Assembly (NCBI GenBank): GCA_037385045.1
Contig: JARRNJ010000015.1
Coordinates: forward strand, 14,392 to 78,391
DNA: 64,000 nucleotides
Source of the DNA: JARRNJ01 sp037385045
GTDB lineage: Bacteria > Pseudomonadota > Gammaproteobacteria > JASBUN01
Direction of reading: 5' to 3'
Shown: positions 20,238-28,740 of the stretch, one piece after another
How positions within the stretch are numbered: position 1 is the first letter of the stretch
Layout: every line of letters begins with the position of its first letter
Position numbers and translations under genes: made by a program
Notes under the pieces: generated by a model
The model's database searches: none
What the model saw: the letters and a program-made list of their open reading frames with translations, nothing else
What the model was told of the DNA's origin: nothing

Positions 20238-21845
20238 TCAGAAGCCGGCCGCCACGCCATCGCTGCGCGGGTCGGCCGCGCCTTCGATAATGCCGTCCGG
20301 GTGATGCACCAGGGCGCCGGCGTGGCCCATCATCTCGTCGTAGTCCTCCACCACCTCCACCGGGTGGCCGCGTTGCCGCAACGCTTCGGCCAGGTCCGGC
20401 GCAAACCGGGCCTCCAGCTTCAGGCTGTTGGACGACGCCCCCCAGGTGCGGCCCAGCACCCAGCGCGGTGCGCTGACCGCCTGCTGCAACGGCTGACCGT
20501 AGGCCGCATAGCGGCTGAATACCGCCGCCTGGGTCTGGGGCTGGCCGTCGCCGCCCATGGTGCCGAAGGCCATCACCCGCCCGTCTGCGAACCGGGCCAG
20601 GGACGGGCACAGGGTATGAAACGGCTTGCGGGCCGGACGCAAGCAGCGAGGGTGGCCGGCCTCGAGGCTGAAGCTGCTGCCCCGGTTCTGCCAACAGATG
20701 CCGGTGGACGGCAGCACCATGCCGCTGCCGAACTCGAAATAGAGGCTCTGGATCGCGCTCACTGCGCGCCCCTGGCCGTCGATGACCCCGAACCAGGTCG
20801 TGTCGCCCGTGTCGCCGGGGCCGGCCCAGGGTGCGGCGGCGACGTCGATGGCCGCCGCTTGCTCGGCCAGCACCTTCGGATCGAGCAGCGCCGCCAGATC
20901 AATACCGCCCATGTCCATGGGATCCCGCAGCAAGCGGTCCCGCTGCCGGAACGCCCGCTTGGTCGCTTCCACCAGCAGGTGCACGTAGTCGGCGCTCTCC
21001 GCCTCGGGCGGGGGCGTCTTCCCGTAGGCGAATTGTCCCAGGATAAGCAGCGTTGCCAACCCCTGGGTCGGCGGCCCAAGGGCGTACAGCTTGCCCGCGG
21101 GCAGCGTCCCGCCCAGCGTCAGTCGCAGCGGCGCACCTAGCGCCGGCTGGTGCGCGTGCAGATCCTTCAGGCCCACGGGACTGCCGGCCCGGGTCAGGTC
21201 TTCGGCCACCGCCGCCGCCAGTCCGCCGCGATAGAAATCGTCCAGCCCCGCGGCAGCGAGGCGTTGCAGCGTCTCGCCCAATGCCGGCTGCTGCTGGCGC
21301 GAACCGGCCCGCGGCGCCCGCCCGCCCACCAGGTAGGCGTCGGCGAATCCCGGTTGCGGCGCCAGCTCCGGCAGCTTGTCCGCGGTATTGCGGGCCTGGC
21401 TGTCGGTTACTGCGCAGCCCGACTGGGCGTAATCGACGGCATCCTCCAGCAGCCGCGCCAACGGCAGGGCGCCGCCCCAGCGGCGACTCAGTTCATATGC
21501 CGCCTGCCAGCCGGACAGGGTACCGGCGACCGTATTGGCCGCGAGCGGACCGCGGGTGGGGATCGCCTCCAGCCCGCGGGAGCGGTAGAAGGTCGGCTCC
21601 AGATCGTCCGGTGCGCGCCCGCAGGCATCGATGGCCACGACGTCGGCTCCCGGCGCAGCTGCCAGCCAGAAACTGTCGCCGCCAAGCCCGGTCATGTGCG
21701 GGTAGACCACCGACAGGGATGCCGCGATGCCGATAGCCGCCTCCAGGGCGTTGCCGCCGTCGCGCAATATGGCCAACCCCGCCTGCGCGGCGAGCGCATG
21801 TGGGGCCACCGCCATACCGCGGGTGGCGCGTATCGTGTTGAGCAA
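20238..21845 (-). CDS. Gamma-glutamyltransferase family N-terminal-nucleophile enzyme
   Basis: A 535-residue protein of the gamma-glutamyltranspeptidase/acylase family, made as one chain and self-cleaved before a Thr. Seen: ATRGMAVAPHALAAQAG at the start, MTGLGGDSFW, and the cleavage site DTGDTTWFGVIDGQG near residue 348, followed by FEFGSGMVLPSTGI. No signal peptide is visible, so unlike periplasmic Ggt it probably stays in the cytoplasm. The natural substrate may be glutathione, another gamma-glutamyl compound or a different amide. It follows the TRAP transporter genes on the same strand after an imperfect hairpin. Confidence 0.9.
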   Translation of the reverse strand: MLNTIRATRGMAVAPHALAAQAGLAILRDGGNALEAAIGIAASLSVVYPHMTGLGGDSFWLAAAPGADVVAIDACGRAPDDLEPTFYRSRGLEAIPTRGPLAANTVAGTLSGWQAAYELSRRWGGALPLARLLEDAVDYAQSGCAVTDSQARNTADKLPELAPQPGFADAYLVGGRAPRAGSRQQQPALGETLQRLAAAGLDDFYRGGLAAAVAEDLTRAGSPVGLKDLHAHQPALGAPLRLTLGGTLPAGKLYALGPPTQGLATLLILGQFAYGKTPPPEAESADYVHLLVEATKRAFRQRDRLLRDPMDMGGIDLAALLDPKVLAEQAAAIDVAAAPWAGPGDTGDTTWFGVIDGQGRAVSAIQSLYFEFGSGMVLPSTGICWQNRGSSFSLEAGHPRCLRPARKPFHTLCPSLARFADGRVMAFGTMGGDGQPQTQAAVFSRYAAYGQPLQQAVSAPRWVLGRTWGASSNSLKLEARFAPDLAEALRQRGHPVEVVEDYDEMMGHAGALVHHPDGIIEGAADPRSDGVAAGF

Positions 21846-21901
21846 TTTCTGAGTCCTCTAGCAGGCCGCAAGTTCTGGCGTTGGCATAGAGACAGGAACA
21901 A

Positions 21902-21955
21902 AGGGCAAAGAAGAGTGCAAAAGACCTTTCCACTTTTCCCTTTTGTCTTTGCCCT
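21902..21955 (-). terminator. Imperfect hairpin after the TRAP operon
   Basis: A 10-bp perfect outer stem (AGGGCAAAGA 21902-21911 with TCTTTGCCCT 21946-21955) encloses a second 6-bp stem (CAAAAG/CTTTTG). It starts ten bases after the dctM stop codon on the minus strand. The following bases (TTTGTTCC) are only weakly T-rich, so it may end the transcript partly or stabilise its 3' end. Confidence 0.5.
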
Positions 21956-21964
21956 GCTATTACC

Positions 21965-23287
21965 CTACCACCCAACGGCCTTGGGAAGCCAGGTAGCCAG
22001 GGCCGGGAACGCCATCACCAGGCCCAGGCCCAACAGCTGGATGCCGATGAAGGGCATCACGCCGCGGTAGATGTCCTGGGTGCGGATCTCCGGCGGCGCG
22101 ACACCCTTGAGATAGAACAACGACCAGCCGAACGGCGGGGTCAGGAACGAGGTCTGCAGATTCATGGCCACCAGAATGCACAGCCAGATGATGTTGACAT
22201 GATGACCTTCAAAGAACGGCAACAGGAGCGGCAGCACGATGTAGGTGATCTCGATCCAGTCAAGAAAGAAGCCGAGCACGAACAGCAGCAGCATCATGAA
22301 GGCAATGCCGCCCCACACCCCTCCGGGCAGGAATTCGAACAGCCTGTCGATCAGGTCGTCGCCGCCCAGCCCGCGGAAGCTCAGGCTGAACACCTGGGCG
22401 GCGATCAGCACGAACAGGGTCATGCCGGTGATCTTGAAGGTCGACTCCACCGTCTCGCGCATCACCGTCCAGTTCAGCCGTCCCGACATCAGCACCACCA
22501 GCAGCGCACCCAGGGCACCCATGGACGCCGCTTCGGTTGGCGCGGCCACACCGCCGATGATCGATCCGAGCACGGCAAAGATCAGTGCCAGTGGCGGCAC
22601 CACAACCTTGAGCAAGTCCAGCAACAGCGTCCCCAGCGGCATCGCGTCGCGCTCCTCCACCGGGATCGGCGGCATGGACGAGGGGCGCAGCCTGCCCAAC
22701 AGCAGGATATAGCCGAAATACAGCCCGCCCAGCACCAACCCTGGAAACAGTGCTGCGGCGAACAGCGTGCCCACTGAGCCGCCGGTGATATCCGACAGCA
22801 GGATCAGCACCAGGCTGGGCGGAATGATCTGGCCCAGGGTACCCGACGCGCAGATGGTGCCGCAGGCGATGCTCTTGTCGTAGTCGCGCCGCAGCAGCGT
22901 GGGCAGCGTAATCAGCCCCACGGTCACGACCGTCGCTGCGACAATGCCCGTCGAGGCGCCCATGAGCACCCCCACCACCACGATTGCCAGCGCCATGCCG
23001 CCCGAGCGGCGCCCCGACAGGTGCCCGACCACGTCGAGCATGCGCTCGGCCAGGCGCGACTTCTCCAACAACACCCCCATGAACACGAACAGCGGAATCG
23101 CCAGCATGGTGTAGTTGGTGATCACCCCGTAGACGCGCATGGGCAATAGGTTGAACAAATCGGTGCCGAAGCCACTGAGCCCGAACAGGATGCCGCTGGC
23201 CGCCAGGGCGAACGGCACCGGGATGCCGATCAGGATCAGCACGAACAGCGCCACCACCATCAGCACCGCCAGTGTTTCAATGCCCAT
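21965..23287 (-). CDS. dctM: TRAP transporter large permease subunit
   Basis: A 440-residue integral membrane protein with about twelve membrane segments (VLMVVALFVLILIGIPVPFA, YTMLAIPLFVFMGVLLEKS), the DctM pattern of sodium-driven TRAP carriers. It forms the translocation subunit with the small permease encoded two bases upstream. Length and the motif MGASTGIVAATVVTVG are typical. Third gene of the dctP-dctQ-dctM operon. Confidence 0.96.
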   Translation of the reverse strand: MGIETLAVLMVVALFVLILIGIPVPFALAASGILFGLSGFGTDLFNLLPMRVYGVITNYTMLAIPLFVFMGVLLEKSRLAERMLDVVGHLSGRRSGGMALAIVVVGVLMGASTGIVAATVVTVGLITLPTLLRRDYDKSIACGTICASGTLGQIIPPSLVLILLSDITGGSVGTLFAAALFPGLVLGGLYFGYILLLGRLRPSSMPPIPVEERDAMPLGTLLLDLLKVVVPPLALIFAVLGSIIGGVAAPTEAASMGALGALLVVLMSGRLNWTVMRETVESTFKITGMTLFVLIAAQVFSLSFRGLGGDDLIDRLFEFLPGGVWGGIAFMMLLLFVLGFFLDWIEITYIVLPLLLPFFEGHHVNIIWLCILVAMNLQTSFLTPPFGWSLFYLKGVAPPEIRTQDIYRGVMPFIGIQLLGLGLVMAFPALATWLPKAVGW

Positions 23288-23289
23288 GG

Positions 23290-23889
23290 TCAGCTCCTGC
23301 CGCCGCGCCGCAGGGCCAGGAAATTGGACAGCACCATGGCCACCCCCTGCACCGCCACCAGACCGAAGCCGAGCGGCATGAACGCCTTCAGCGCCCAGCG
23401 GGCCGGCAGCCCGCCCGGGTCCGGCGAGGTTTCATGAATGGCGTAGGACATGGACACGAACTTGAGCGAAACTGCGGCGAAAAACAGCGCCACCGGCACG
23501 ATCACCAGCAGCGGCACCAGGAATTCCATCCATTGCTTCACCCGCTCGCTGTAGCGCTGGTAGAAGATGTCCACGCGCACGTGCTCGCCCTGCTGCACCG
23601 TATAGGAGGCAGCCATCATGGCGACCACCGCCAGCACGTGCCACTCCAGCTCCTGCTCGGCCACGGACCCGGCGTGCCACACGTAGCGCGCCACCACGTC
23701 GCCCGCCACCAGCAACACCAGGACCAGCGTCAGCCAGGCCGATGCCCGGCCAACGCGTTCCACCGTGCGGTCCAGCAGCTTGGCGGTACGCTCCAGGCAG
23801 GCGTTGAGGGGGGCGCGACGGGGCGCCCCCCTGTCTTCACCCATGCCGTCTGCGCCGCCGGTGCATACAGCGTCTTCAGCCGTTGACAT
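23290..23889 (-). CDS. dctQ: TRAP transporter small permease subunit
   Basis: A 199-residue membrane protein with four predicted segments after a 40-residue polar N-terminus (LTLVLVLLVAGDVVARYVW, HVLAVVAMMAASYTVQQGEHVRVDI, FLVPLLVIVPVALFFAAV, LVAVQGVAMVLSNF). The EHVRVDIFY signature after the second segment is typical of DctQ. It lies ten bases after dctP and two bases before dctM. A later Met could be the true start, since the first 40 residues are not conserved in the family. Confidence 0.93.
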   Translation of the reverse strand: MSTAEDAVCTGGADGMGEDRGAPRRAPLNACLERTAKLLDRTVERVGRASAWLTLVLVLLVAGDVVARYVWHAGSVAEQELEWHVLAVVAMMAASYTVQQGEHVRVDIFYQRYSERVKQWMEFLVPLLVIVPVALFFAAVSLKFVSMSYAIHETSPDPGGLPARWALKAFMPLGFGLVAVQGVAMVLSNFLALRRGGRS

Positions 23890-23899
23890 GTGCGCTCCG

Positions 23900-24997
23900 T
23901 TACAGGTTCTGGGTCAGCACCACGGACTCGCTGACGCCCAACCAGTCGTCGACCTTCTTTTTGAACGCGAAGTAGTGTTCGTGGACCTTCTTCGCCGTCG
24001 GGTCCTTGGCCGTTAGGGTGTCCAGGGTATCGAAAGTCACCTCCCGCAGGCGCTTGATGATGTCCGGTGACAAATGCCCCAATTTGACCCCATGGTTGTT
24101 CACCAGATCCTTGAGCGCCTCGGCATTGTTGGCGTTGCACCAGGCGAAACTGACTTCGTTGCAGGCCTGGGCAGCGTTGCTGACCACCGCCTGCAGATCG
24201 TTGGGCAGCGAGTCCCAGGCCTTCTTATTGACCAGCAGCTCGGTGGTATTGGACGGCTCGTGCCAACCCGGCGTGTAGTAGTGCTTGGCAGCATTCTGCA
24301 ACCCCAGCTTGCGGTCCAGGTATGGACCCACGAACTCGGCGGCGTCGATCACGCCGCGCTGCAGCGCGGGGAAGATCTCGCCGCCCGGCAACAGCTTTAC
24401 GCTCACGCCCAGCTGTTCATAGACCTTGCCGGCCAAGCCGGGAATCCGCATGCGCAGTCCCTTGAAGTCGTGGACGCTGGCTATGGGCTTGCGGAACCAG
24501 CCGGTCATCTGCATGCCGGTGTTGCCGGCCGGGAGCGCCTTCAGGCCGAACGGCGCATAAACCTCGTCCCACAGCTGCTGTCCGCCGCCGTGGTAAAGCC
24601 AGGCATTCATGCCCAGTGCGTCGAACCCGAACGGCACGGTGGTGAAATACTGTGCGGCGAACGACTTTCCGGCCCAGAAGTAGGCGTTGGCCCAGTTCAT
24701 TTCCACGGTGCCCTCGCGCACTGCGTCGAAACCGGCCAGGGCCGGGATCAGCTCCTTGGCGGCATAGAACTTGATCTTCAGGCGCCCGCCCGACATGGCC
24801 TCGGCCCGCTTGCAGAAGTCGGTGGCGCTACCGGGGCCGACGGTATAGAAGGGAGATCCCGGCGGGTAGGCGCTGGTCATCCGGAAATGAAAAGTCTTCT
24901 TGGACTCGGCGCGTACGATGGCCGGTGCGGCAATGGCACTGCCGGCGACAGCGGCGGCCAGGCTGCTCTTGATGAATTTTCTGCGGTCAACGCTCAT
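23900..24997 (-). CDS. dctP: TRAP transporter substrate-binding protein, TakP-like, Tat-exported
   Basis: A 365-residue periplasmic binding protein. Residues 1-30 are a twin-arginine signal (DRRKFIKSSLAAAVAG). The mature part shows GLRMRIPGLAGKVYEQLG, LLPGGEIFPALQRGVIDAAE and YYTPGWHEP, the pattern of the alpha-keto-acid-binding TakP branch, where the Arg of RIPG holds the carboxylate. A 2-oxo acid is therefore the likely substrate, by family resemblance only. GAGGATCAATCCGAC precedes ATG 24997. First gene of the operon, with a 25-bp palindrome 38 bases upstream. Confidence 0.94.
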   Translation of the reverse strand: MSVDRRKFIKSSLAAAVAGSAIAAPAIVRAESKKTFHFRMTSAYPPGSPFYTVGPGSATDFCKRAEAMSGGRLKIKFYAAKELIPALAGFDAVREGTVEMNWANAYFWAGKSFAAQYFTTVPFGFDALGMNAWLYHGGGQQLWDEVYAPFGLKALPAGNTGMQMTGWFRKPIASVHDFKGLRMRIPGLAGKVYEQLGVSVKLLPGGEIFPALQRGVIDAAEFVGPYLDRKLGLQNAAKHYYTPGWHEPSNTTELLVNKKAWDSLPNDLQAVVSNAAQACNEVSFAWCNANNAEALKDLVNNHGVKLGHLSPDIIKRLREVTFDTLDTLTAKDPTAKKVHEHYFAFKKKVDDWLGVSESVVLTQNL

Positions 24998-25035
24998 GTC
25001 GGATTGATCCTCGGTTCGGATTTAAAGGCTTGGCT

Positions 25036-25060
25036 TTGCGACATTCGACGAATGTCGCAA
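25036..25060. promoter_or_regulatory. 25-bp perfect palindrome, likely operator for the TRAP operon
   Basis: TTGCGACATTCG and CGAATGTCGCAA form a perfect 12-bp inverted repeat around a single central A. It lies 38 bases upstream of dctP, where an operator or a 5' leader hairpin would be. The symmetry is typical of a dimeric regulator site (GntR, IclR or LacI-like spacing), but no regulator gene is nearby. Confidence 0.65.
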
Positions 25061-25117
25061 TCGGTCCGCCGCTTGCGTTTGCAACCGCCGTGCCACGCCA
25101 CCGCACCGGGGTAAACA

Positions 25118-25131
25118 ACTGACCCGTCAGT
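25118..25131. promoter_or_regulatory. Short palindrome between dctP and the ATPase gene
   Basis: ACTGAC-CC-GTCAGT is a perfect 6-2-6 inverted repeat in the divergent intergenic region. It could be a second operator or chance; nothing else supports it. Confidence 0.3.
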
Positions 25132-25357
25132 GTATTGTCCATTTGAGCTGAGACTGCGCCGCGGCCGCAGGCGGCATTGCCGCACCGCGCTGGGGCGCCT
25201 GCACGTCCGGCAGGCACTTGACGGTGCGTACCGGGACCCGTCGGCGCTACGCTGCCCCGGCCCGGCGCCCGTGTGCGGCCGACCGCGGCCCGGGAACTGC
25301 GATGCAACGCCGCGTACGATACAATGCCGGAATAACGGTCCTGCCCGGAGCCCTGGC

Positions 25358-26203
25358 GTGAAACTGACCATTGACGAGTTCAGGAAGTGGGAACACAAGA
25401 GCATTACCCTGCTCGGCATGTCGGGGGTGGGCAAAACGCGCTTGGCCGACATGCTGCGCCGCCGCGACTGGTTTCACTTTTCCGGCGATTACCGCATCGG
25501 CACCCGCTACCTGGACGAGGCGATCCTCGACAACATCAAGCAGCAGGCCATGCAGATCCCGTTTTTGCGCGAGCTGCTGCGCTCGGACTCGATATTCATC
25601 GTCAACAACATCACCGTTGACAACCTGCAGCCGGTCTCCAGCTTTCTCGGCAAGCTCGGCAACCCGGGGCGCGGCGGTTTAGGTTTGGCGGAGTTTCGCC
25701 GCCGCCAGGAATTGCACCGCCTGGGGGAGATCGCCGCAATGCGTGACGTGCCGGCCTTCATCGACAAGGCGCAGGCCATCTACGGCTACAAACATTTCGT
25801 CAACGACGCCGGCGGCAGCGTGTGCGAATTGGACGACCCGGAGACACTGGAGATACTGGCCAGGCACACACTGATTCTCTACATCAAGGCCAGCGGGAAG
25901 GACGAACAGGAACTGATGCGCCGGGCCGAGGAGGACCCCAAGCCGCTGTACTACCGCGATGACTTCCTGCAGCAGCAACTGGAGGTATATATGCAGGAAA
26001 ACAACCTGCCGTACGTGGCGCTCATCGACCCGGACCAATTCGTGCGGTGGATGTTTCCGCGCCTGTTCCGCTCCCGCATCCCGCGCTACGAGGCCATTGC
26101 GGAGCGCTACGGTTATACCATCACCACCGATGAGCTGTCGCAGGTACAGAGTGCAGGCGAATTCCTCGGGTTGGTGGAACACGCAGTGCAGCGTCAACCC
26201 TGA
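25358..26203 (+). CDS. Conserved P-loop ATPase next to metA
   Basis: A 281-residue cytoplasmic protein with a P-loop at residues 20-27 (GMSGVGKT). The start is GTG 25358 with GGAG about nine bases upstream; longer in-frame readings have no family-like sequence. Other visible features are HFSGDYRIGTRYLDEAI, ICELDD-type acidic strand, and a C-terminal helical region (EAIAERYGYTITTDEL). The fold looks like a small kinase or ATPase. It lies 31 bases before metA on the same strand, suggesting a shared transcript and perhaps a link to methionine or sulfur metabolism, but the reaction is unknown. Confidence 0.85.
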   Translation: MKLTIDEFRKWEHKSITLLGMSGVGKTRLADMLRRRDWFHFSGDYRIGTRYLDEAILDNIKQQAMQIPFLRELLRSDSIFIVNNITVDNLQPVSSFLGKLGNPGRGGLGLAEFRRRQELHRLGEIAAMRDVPAFIDKAQAIYGYKHFVNDAGGSVCELDDPETLEILARHTLILYIKASGKDEQELMRRAEEDPKPLYYRDDFLQQQLEVYMQENNLPYVALIDPDQFVRWMFPRLFRSRIPRYEAIAERYGYTITTDELSQVQSAGEFLGLVEHAVQRQP

Positions 26204-26234
26204 CCACGGAACGACCACGAGCGGGCCATACCCT

Positions 26235-27305
26235 ATGCCACTGGTTGTCAATTCCGATCTGCCGGCCTTCGAGCGCCTGAAACAGGAAGGGGAAACCGTC
26301 GTCCCCGGCGATGTCGCCATCCATCAGGACATTCGCGAGCTGCACATCGGCCTGCTCAACATGATGCCCGATGGTGCCTTGGCGGCCACCGAGCGGCAGT
26401 TCTTCCGCCTGATCGGCGAAAGCAACCAGATCGCGCAGTTCTATATGCACCCGTTCACCCTCAAGGAATTGCCGCGCAACGCGGACGGGCAGGCACACGT
26501 CGAGCGGTATTACGAACCCTTCGAAAGGATCAAGGCGGACGGCCTCGATGCCCTGATCATCACCGGCGCCAATGTCACCCAGCCGGAGCTGGCGCTGGAG
26601 CCGTTCTGGAAACCGCTGATCGAAGTCATCGATTGGGCCTATGAGAACGTGACGTCGACGCTGTGCTCCTGCCTGGCGACCCACGCGGTGATGGAATTCC
26701 GCTACGGGCAAAAACGCCAACCGCTGGGGTTCAAACGCTGGGGGGTCTACCCGCACCGGGTGGTGGACCGCAAGCACCCGCTGGTGACCGGGGTCAACAC
26801 CCGCTTCGATGTGCCTCATTCGCGCTTCAATGACATCAGCCGGGCGCAGTTCGAGCGCGCCAACCTGCATGTACTGGCGGAAAGTGAAGTGGCGGGGGTT
26901 CACCTGGCGGTGAGCGAGGACCTGTTCCGCATCGTGTTCTTTCAGGGCCACCCGGAGTACGACACCATCAGCCTGCTGAAAGAGTACAAACGTGAGATCC
27001 GCCGGTATGTCCGGGGACAGCGCGATGACTACCCCCCGTTCCCGGAACAGTATTTCACACCCACGTCTCAAGCGGTCCTGGAGGAATTTCGCGATCGGCT
27101 GATGGCTGCCCAGGCTGGCGGCCGCGAGCTGCCGGAGCTGCCCGAAGCCCTGGTCGCACCGACGATCGACAACACCTGGCACGATACCGCCGAAGCCATC
27201 ATGAACAATTGGATCGGTCGCGTCTATCAGGTGACCCATCACGACCGCAGGCTGCCCTTCAAGCAGGGCGTGAACCCATCGGACCCGCTGGGCCTGCGGA
27301 CCTGA
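26235..27305 (+). CDS. metA: Homoserine O-acyltransferase, MetA family
   Basis: A 356-residue enzyme that activates homoserine for methionine synthesis. It resembles E. coli MetA along its length: start MPLVVNSDLPAFE, LNMMPDGALAATERQFFRL, the nucleophile region TSTLCSCLATHA with C146 aligning with Cys142 of E. coli, and GHPEYD with the catalytic His-Glu pair. At the position where E. coli has Gly111 (succinyl) and B. cereus has Glu111 (acetyl), this protein has Thr115 (TGANVT), so donor specificity is uncertain. It is about 45 residues longer than E. coli MetA at the C-terminus. Confidence 0.92.
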   Translation: MPLVVNSDLPAFERLKQEGETVVPGDVAIHQDIRELHIGLLNMMPDGALAATERQFFRLIGESNQIAQFYMHPFTLKELPRNADGQAHVERYYEPFERIKADGLDALIITGANVTQPELALEPFWKPLIEVIDWAYENVTSTLCSCLATHAVMEFRYGQKRQPLGFKRWGVYPHRVVDRKHPLVTGVNTRFDVPHSRFNDISRAQFERANLHVLAESEVAGVHLAVSEDLFRIVFFQGHPEYDTISLLKEYKREIRRYVRGQRDDYPPFPEQYFTPTSQAVLEEFRDRLMAAQAGGRELPELPEALVAPTIDNTWHDTAEAIMNNWIGRVYQVTHHDRRLPFKQGVNPSDPLGLRT

Positions 27306-27315
27306 CGCCGCCGCG

Positions 27316-27606
27316 CTATTTCTTCCGGCGCGGTGACCAGGTGGATACACCGCGTCCCGCGGTGCGTGCATTGAGTTCTTCGGCGTATTGGCGCGCGTGT
27401 TCGACGACCTGCTCGCGCGAACCGCAGCGACAACCGGTAATGCTGGAGGACCCGTTCTCGATTACGTAGGAATACCACGTGTTGCCACTGCCGCCTTCGG
27501 GCACCACGGCCTTTTCGACGGCCATGACCCGGAACTGGCGCTTCGGACGTTCGGTGGCGCCCGTGCGACGGGCGGTGTCGGATAAAACGTTGTGCTCGGA
27601 TTTCAT
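27316..27606 (-). CDS. Small conserved protein of unknown function
   Basis: A 96-residue reading from ATG 27606 (MKSEHNVLSD). An upstream in-frame ATG at 27687 would add 27 residues; neither has a strong ribosome site. The core QFRVMAVEK..NTWYSYVIENGSSSITGCRCGSREQV has the look of a compact folded domain with a CxC (CRC) motif, followed by a helix EHARQYAEELNA and a basic tail (SPRRKK). No family is recognised. Convergent with metA, 10 bases apart. Confidence 0.6.
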   Translation of the reverse strand: MKSEHNVLSDTARRTGATERPKRQFRVMAVEKAVVPEGGSGNTWYSYVIENGSSSITGCRCGSREQVVEHARQYAEELNARTAGRGVSTWSPRRKK

Positions 27607-27708
27607 TTCGGTTGCTGGCGACCTGCGCCGCTCCTTCTCTGGTTCACTGGTGGGGTAAAAAATCGGCTGAAGCGCCTGCACCGCCATGGGGCGGTGAAAC
27701 GCCCCCGC

Positions 27709-27981
27709 CTAATGCCGGCGCTGCCAGCTGCGAGACCTGCCTTTGGCAACCTCTTCCCTGACCTTTAACGGACGACCTTGAAAATCGGTGCCGTCCAGGC
27801 CGGCCATGGCTGCCCGCGCCTCGTGTCCTTCCATCTCGACGAATCCAAATCCCTTGCATTCGCCGGAAAACACGTCCGAGACCAGCTTGATGGACCGCAC
27901 CGTTCCATGCTGGGAGAACAGCGCACGCACATCCGCCTCGGTCACACTTCGGGCAAGATTGCCCACAAACATCTTCTTCAT
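27709..27981 (-). CDS. RNA-binding protein with one RRM domain
   Basis: A 90-residue single-RRM protein. RNP2 is MFVGNL (residues 4-9) and RNP1 is KGFGFVEM (about residues 43-50), with the aromatic residues that stack on RNA bases. The C-terminus is basic (KGRSRSWQRRH). GGAGG lies nine bases before ATG 27981. Such small bacterial RRM proteins are often cold-induced; nearby csp and rhlE genes fit that, but regulation is not shown. Confidence 0.93.
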   Translation of the reverse strand: MKKMFVGNLARSVTEADVRALFSQHGTVRSIKLVSDVFSGECKGFGFVEMEGHEARAAMAGLDGTDFQGRPLKVREEVAKGRSRSWQRRH

Positions 27982-28441
27982 GCAGCCGCACCTCCGGACA
28001 TCCGGTTCAAACGCACGCGCCGCCGCTGGAGGACACGCACCAGATTGGGTGAATGGTGTGAACCGCGCATGCCGTCTGACCGGCGTTTGCGGGCCTGGGA
28101 CGGCCGCCACACCGTGCTCCGGAGCATGGCCTGGCAACGCGGTTTCGGGAAGCACGCCCGCCGAGACGAGCGCAGCCCGAGTGATTCGGCTGCCGGGGCG
28201 AGGTATGGGACGGAGCCCGCGCGCAGCGGCCGACTGTTGGCTTGACCGGCCCGCGCCTCGGCAAAGGCAAACTCAGGTATTTAGCTTACCACAGGTGCCG
28301 GCTTCACCCTAATTGGCGGCCGCCGGCGAAGGTATCTCACCCCTCCACATTTTGATGGCTTTTCCCCCGGGGATGTCTTAAACTGATTTGGAGGCTGCAG
28401 ATTGTGGCGTTGGTCGTTTTGGTAGCTCCTTTCAGCGTTAT
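27982..28441. other. Intergenic region upstream of the broken csp gene
   Basis: About 460 bases between the RRM gene and the csp leader. Open frames cross it but none is supported. Promoters for both flanking transcripts must lie here; TGTCTTAAACT near 28374 is AT-rich compared with its surroundings. Confidence 0.4.
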
Positions 28442-28514
28442 CTCCCGAACACCCTATTCATAACCTGCAGACAATCAACACCTTGTATTTGCGATATCGT
28501 TTGAGGAAAGAGTA
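28442..28514 (+). promoter_or_regulatory. csp-type 5' leader shared with the intact csp gene
   Basis: The stretch before the broken csp gene (TCTCCCGAACACCCTATTC.. then AACCTGCA) resembles the leader before the intact csp gene at 45379-45453 (CTCCTGAACACCTTTATCAC then AGCCTGCA). Conserved leaders of this kind control cold-shock mRNA translation and stability. Preserved leader and terminator show that the whole transcription unit was duplicated. Confidence 0.5.
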
Positions 28515-28645
28515 ATGGCTACAGGTAGCGTGAAATGGTTCAATGAATCCAAGGGCTACGGCTTTATCGCCCAGGACAACGGCGGAGATGACGTGTTCGT
28601 GCAGGCCCCAAGGGTCCCCAGGCTGCCAACGTCGTCCCTGAGTAG
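28515..28645 (+). pseudogene. Cold-shock protein gene with internal deletion
   Basis: The first 29 codons encode a normal cold-shock domain start (VKWFNESKGYGFIAQD, including RNP1-like KGYGFI) up to DDVFV. The sequence then jumps directly to the last codons of the family, GPKGPQAANVV at 28604-28639, in another frame. Compared with the intact paralogue at 45454, 73 bases are missing, which removes half of the beta-barrel and shifts the frame. The shifted reading runs on through the terminator to 28811. The leader and the Shine-Dalgarno (GAGGAAAGAG) are intact, so it may still be transcribed. Confidence 0.85.
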
Positions 28646-28676
28646 GACCCCGATCCGACCAACTGATCCAAAACGA

Positions 28677-28708
28677 GAACCCCGCCTTCCGGGCGGGGTT
28701 CTTCGTTT
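28677..28708 (+). terminator. Terminator of the broken csp unit
   Basis: A 10-bp perfect stem (GAACCCCGCC 28677-28686, GGCGGGGTTC 28692-28701) with a 5-base loop, then TTCGTTT. Its arms are almost the same as those of the intact csp terminator at 45688-45716. Confidence 0.8.
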
Positions 28709-28740
28709 GGCTGCCGCCCGCCGGGGCCGGCACCTTCCCG

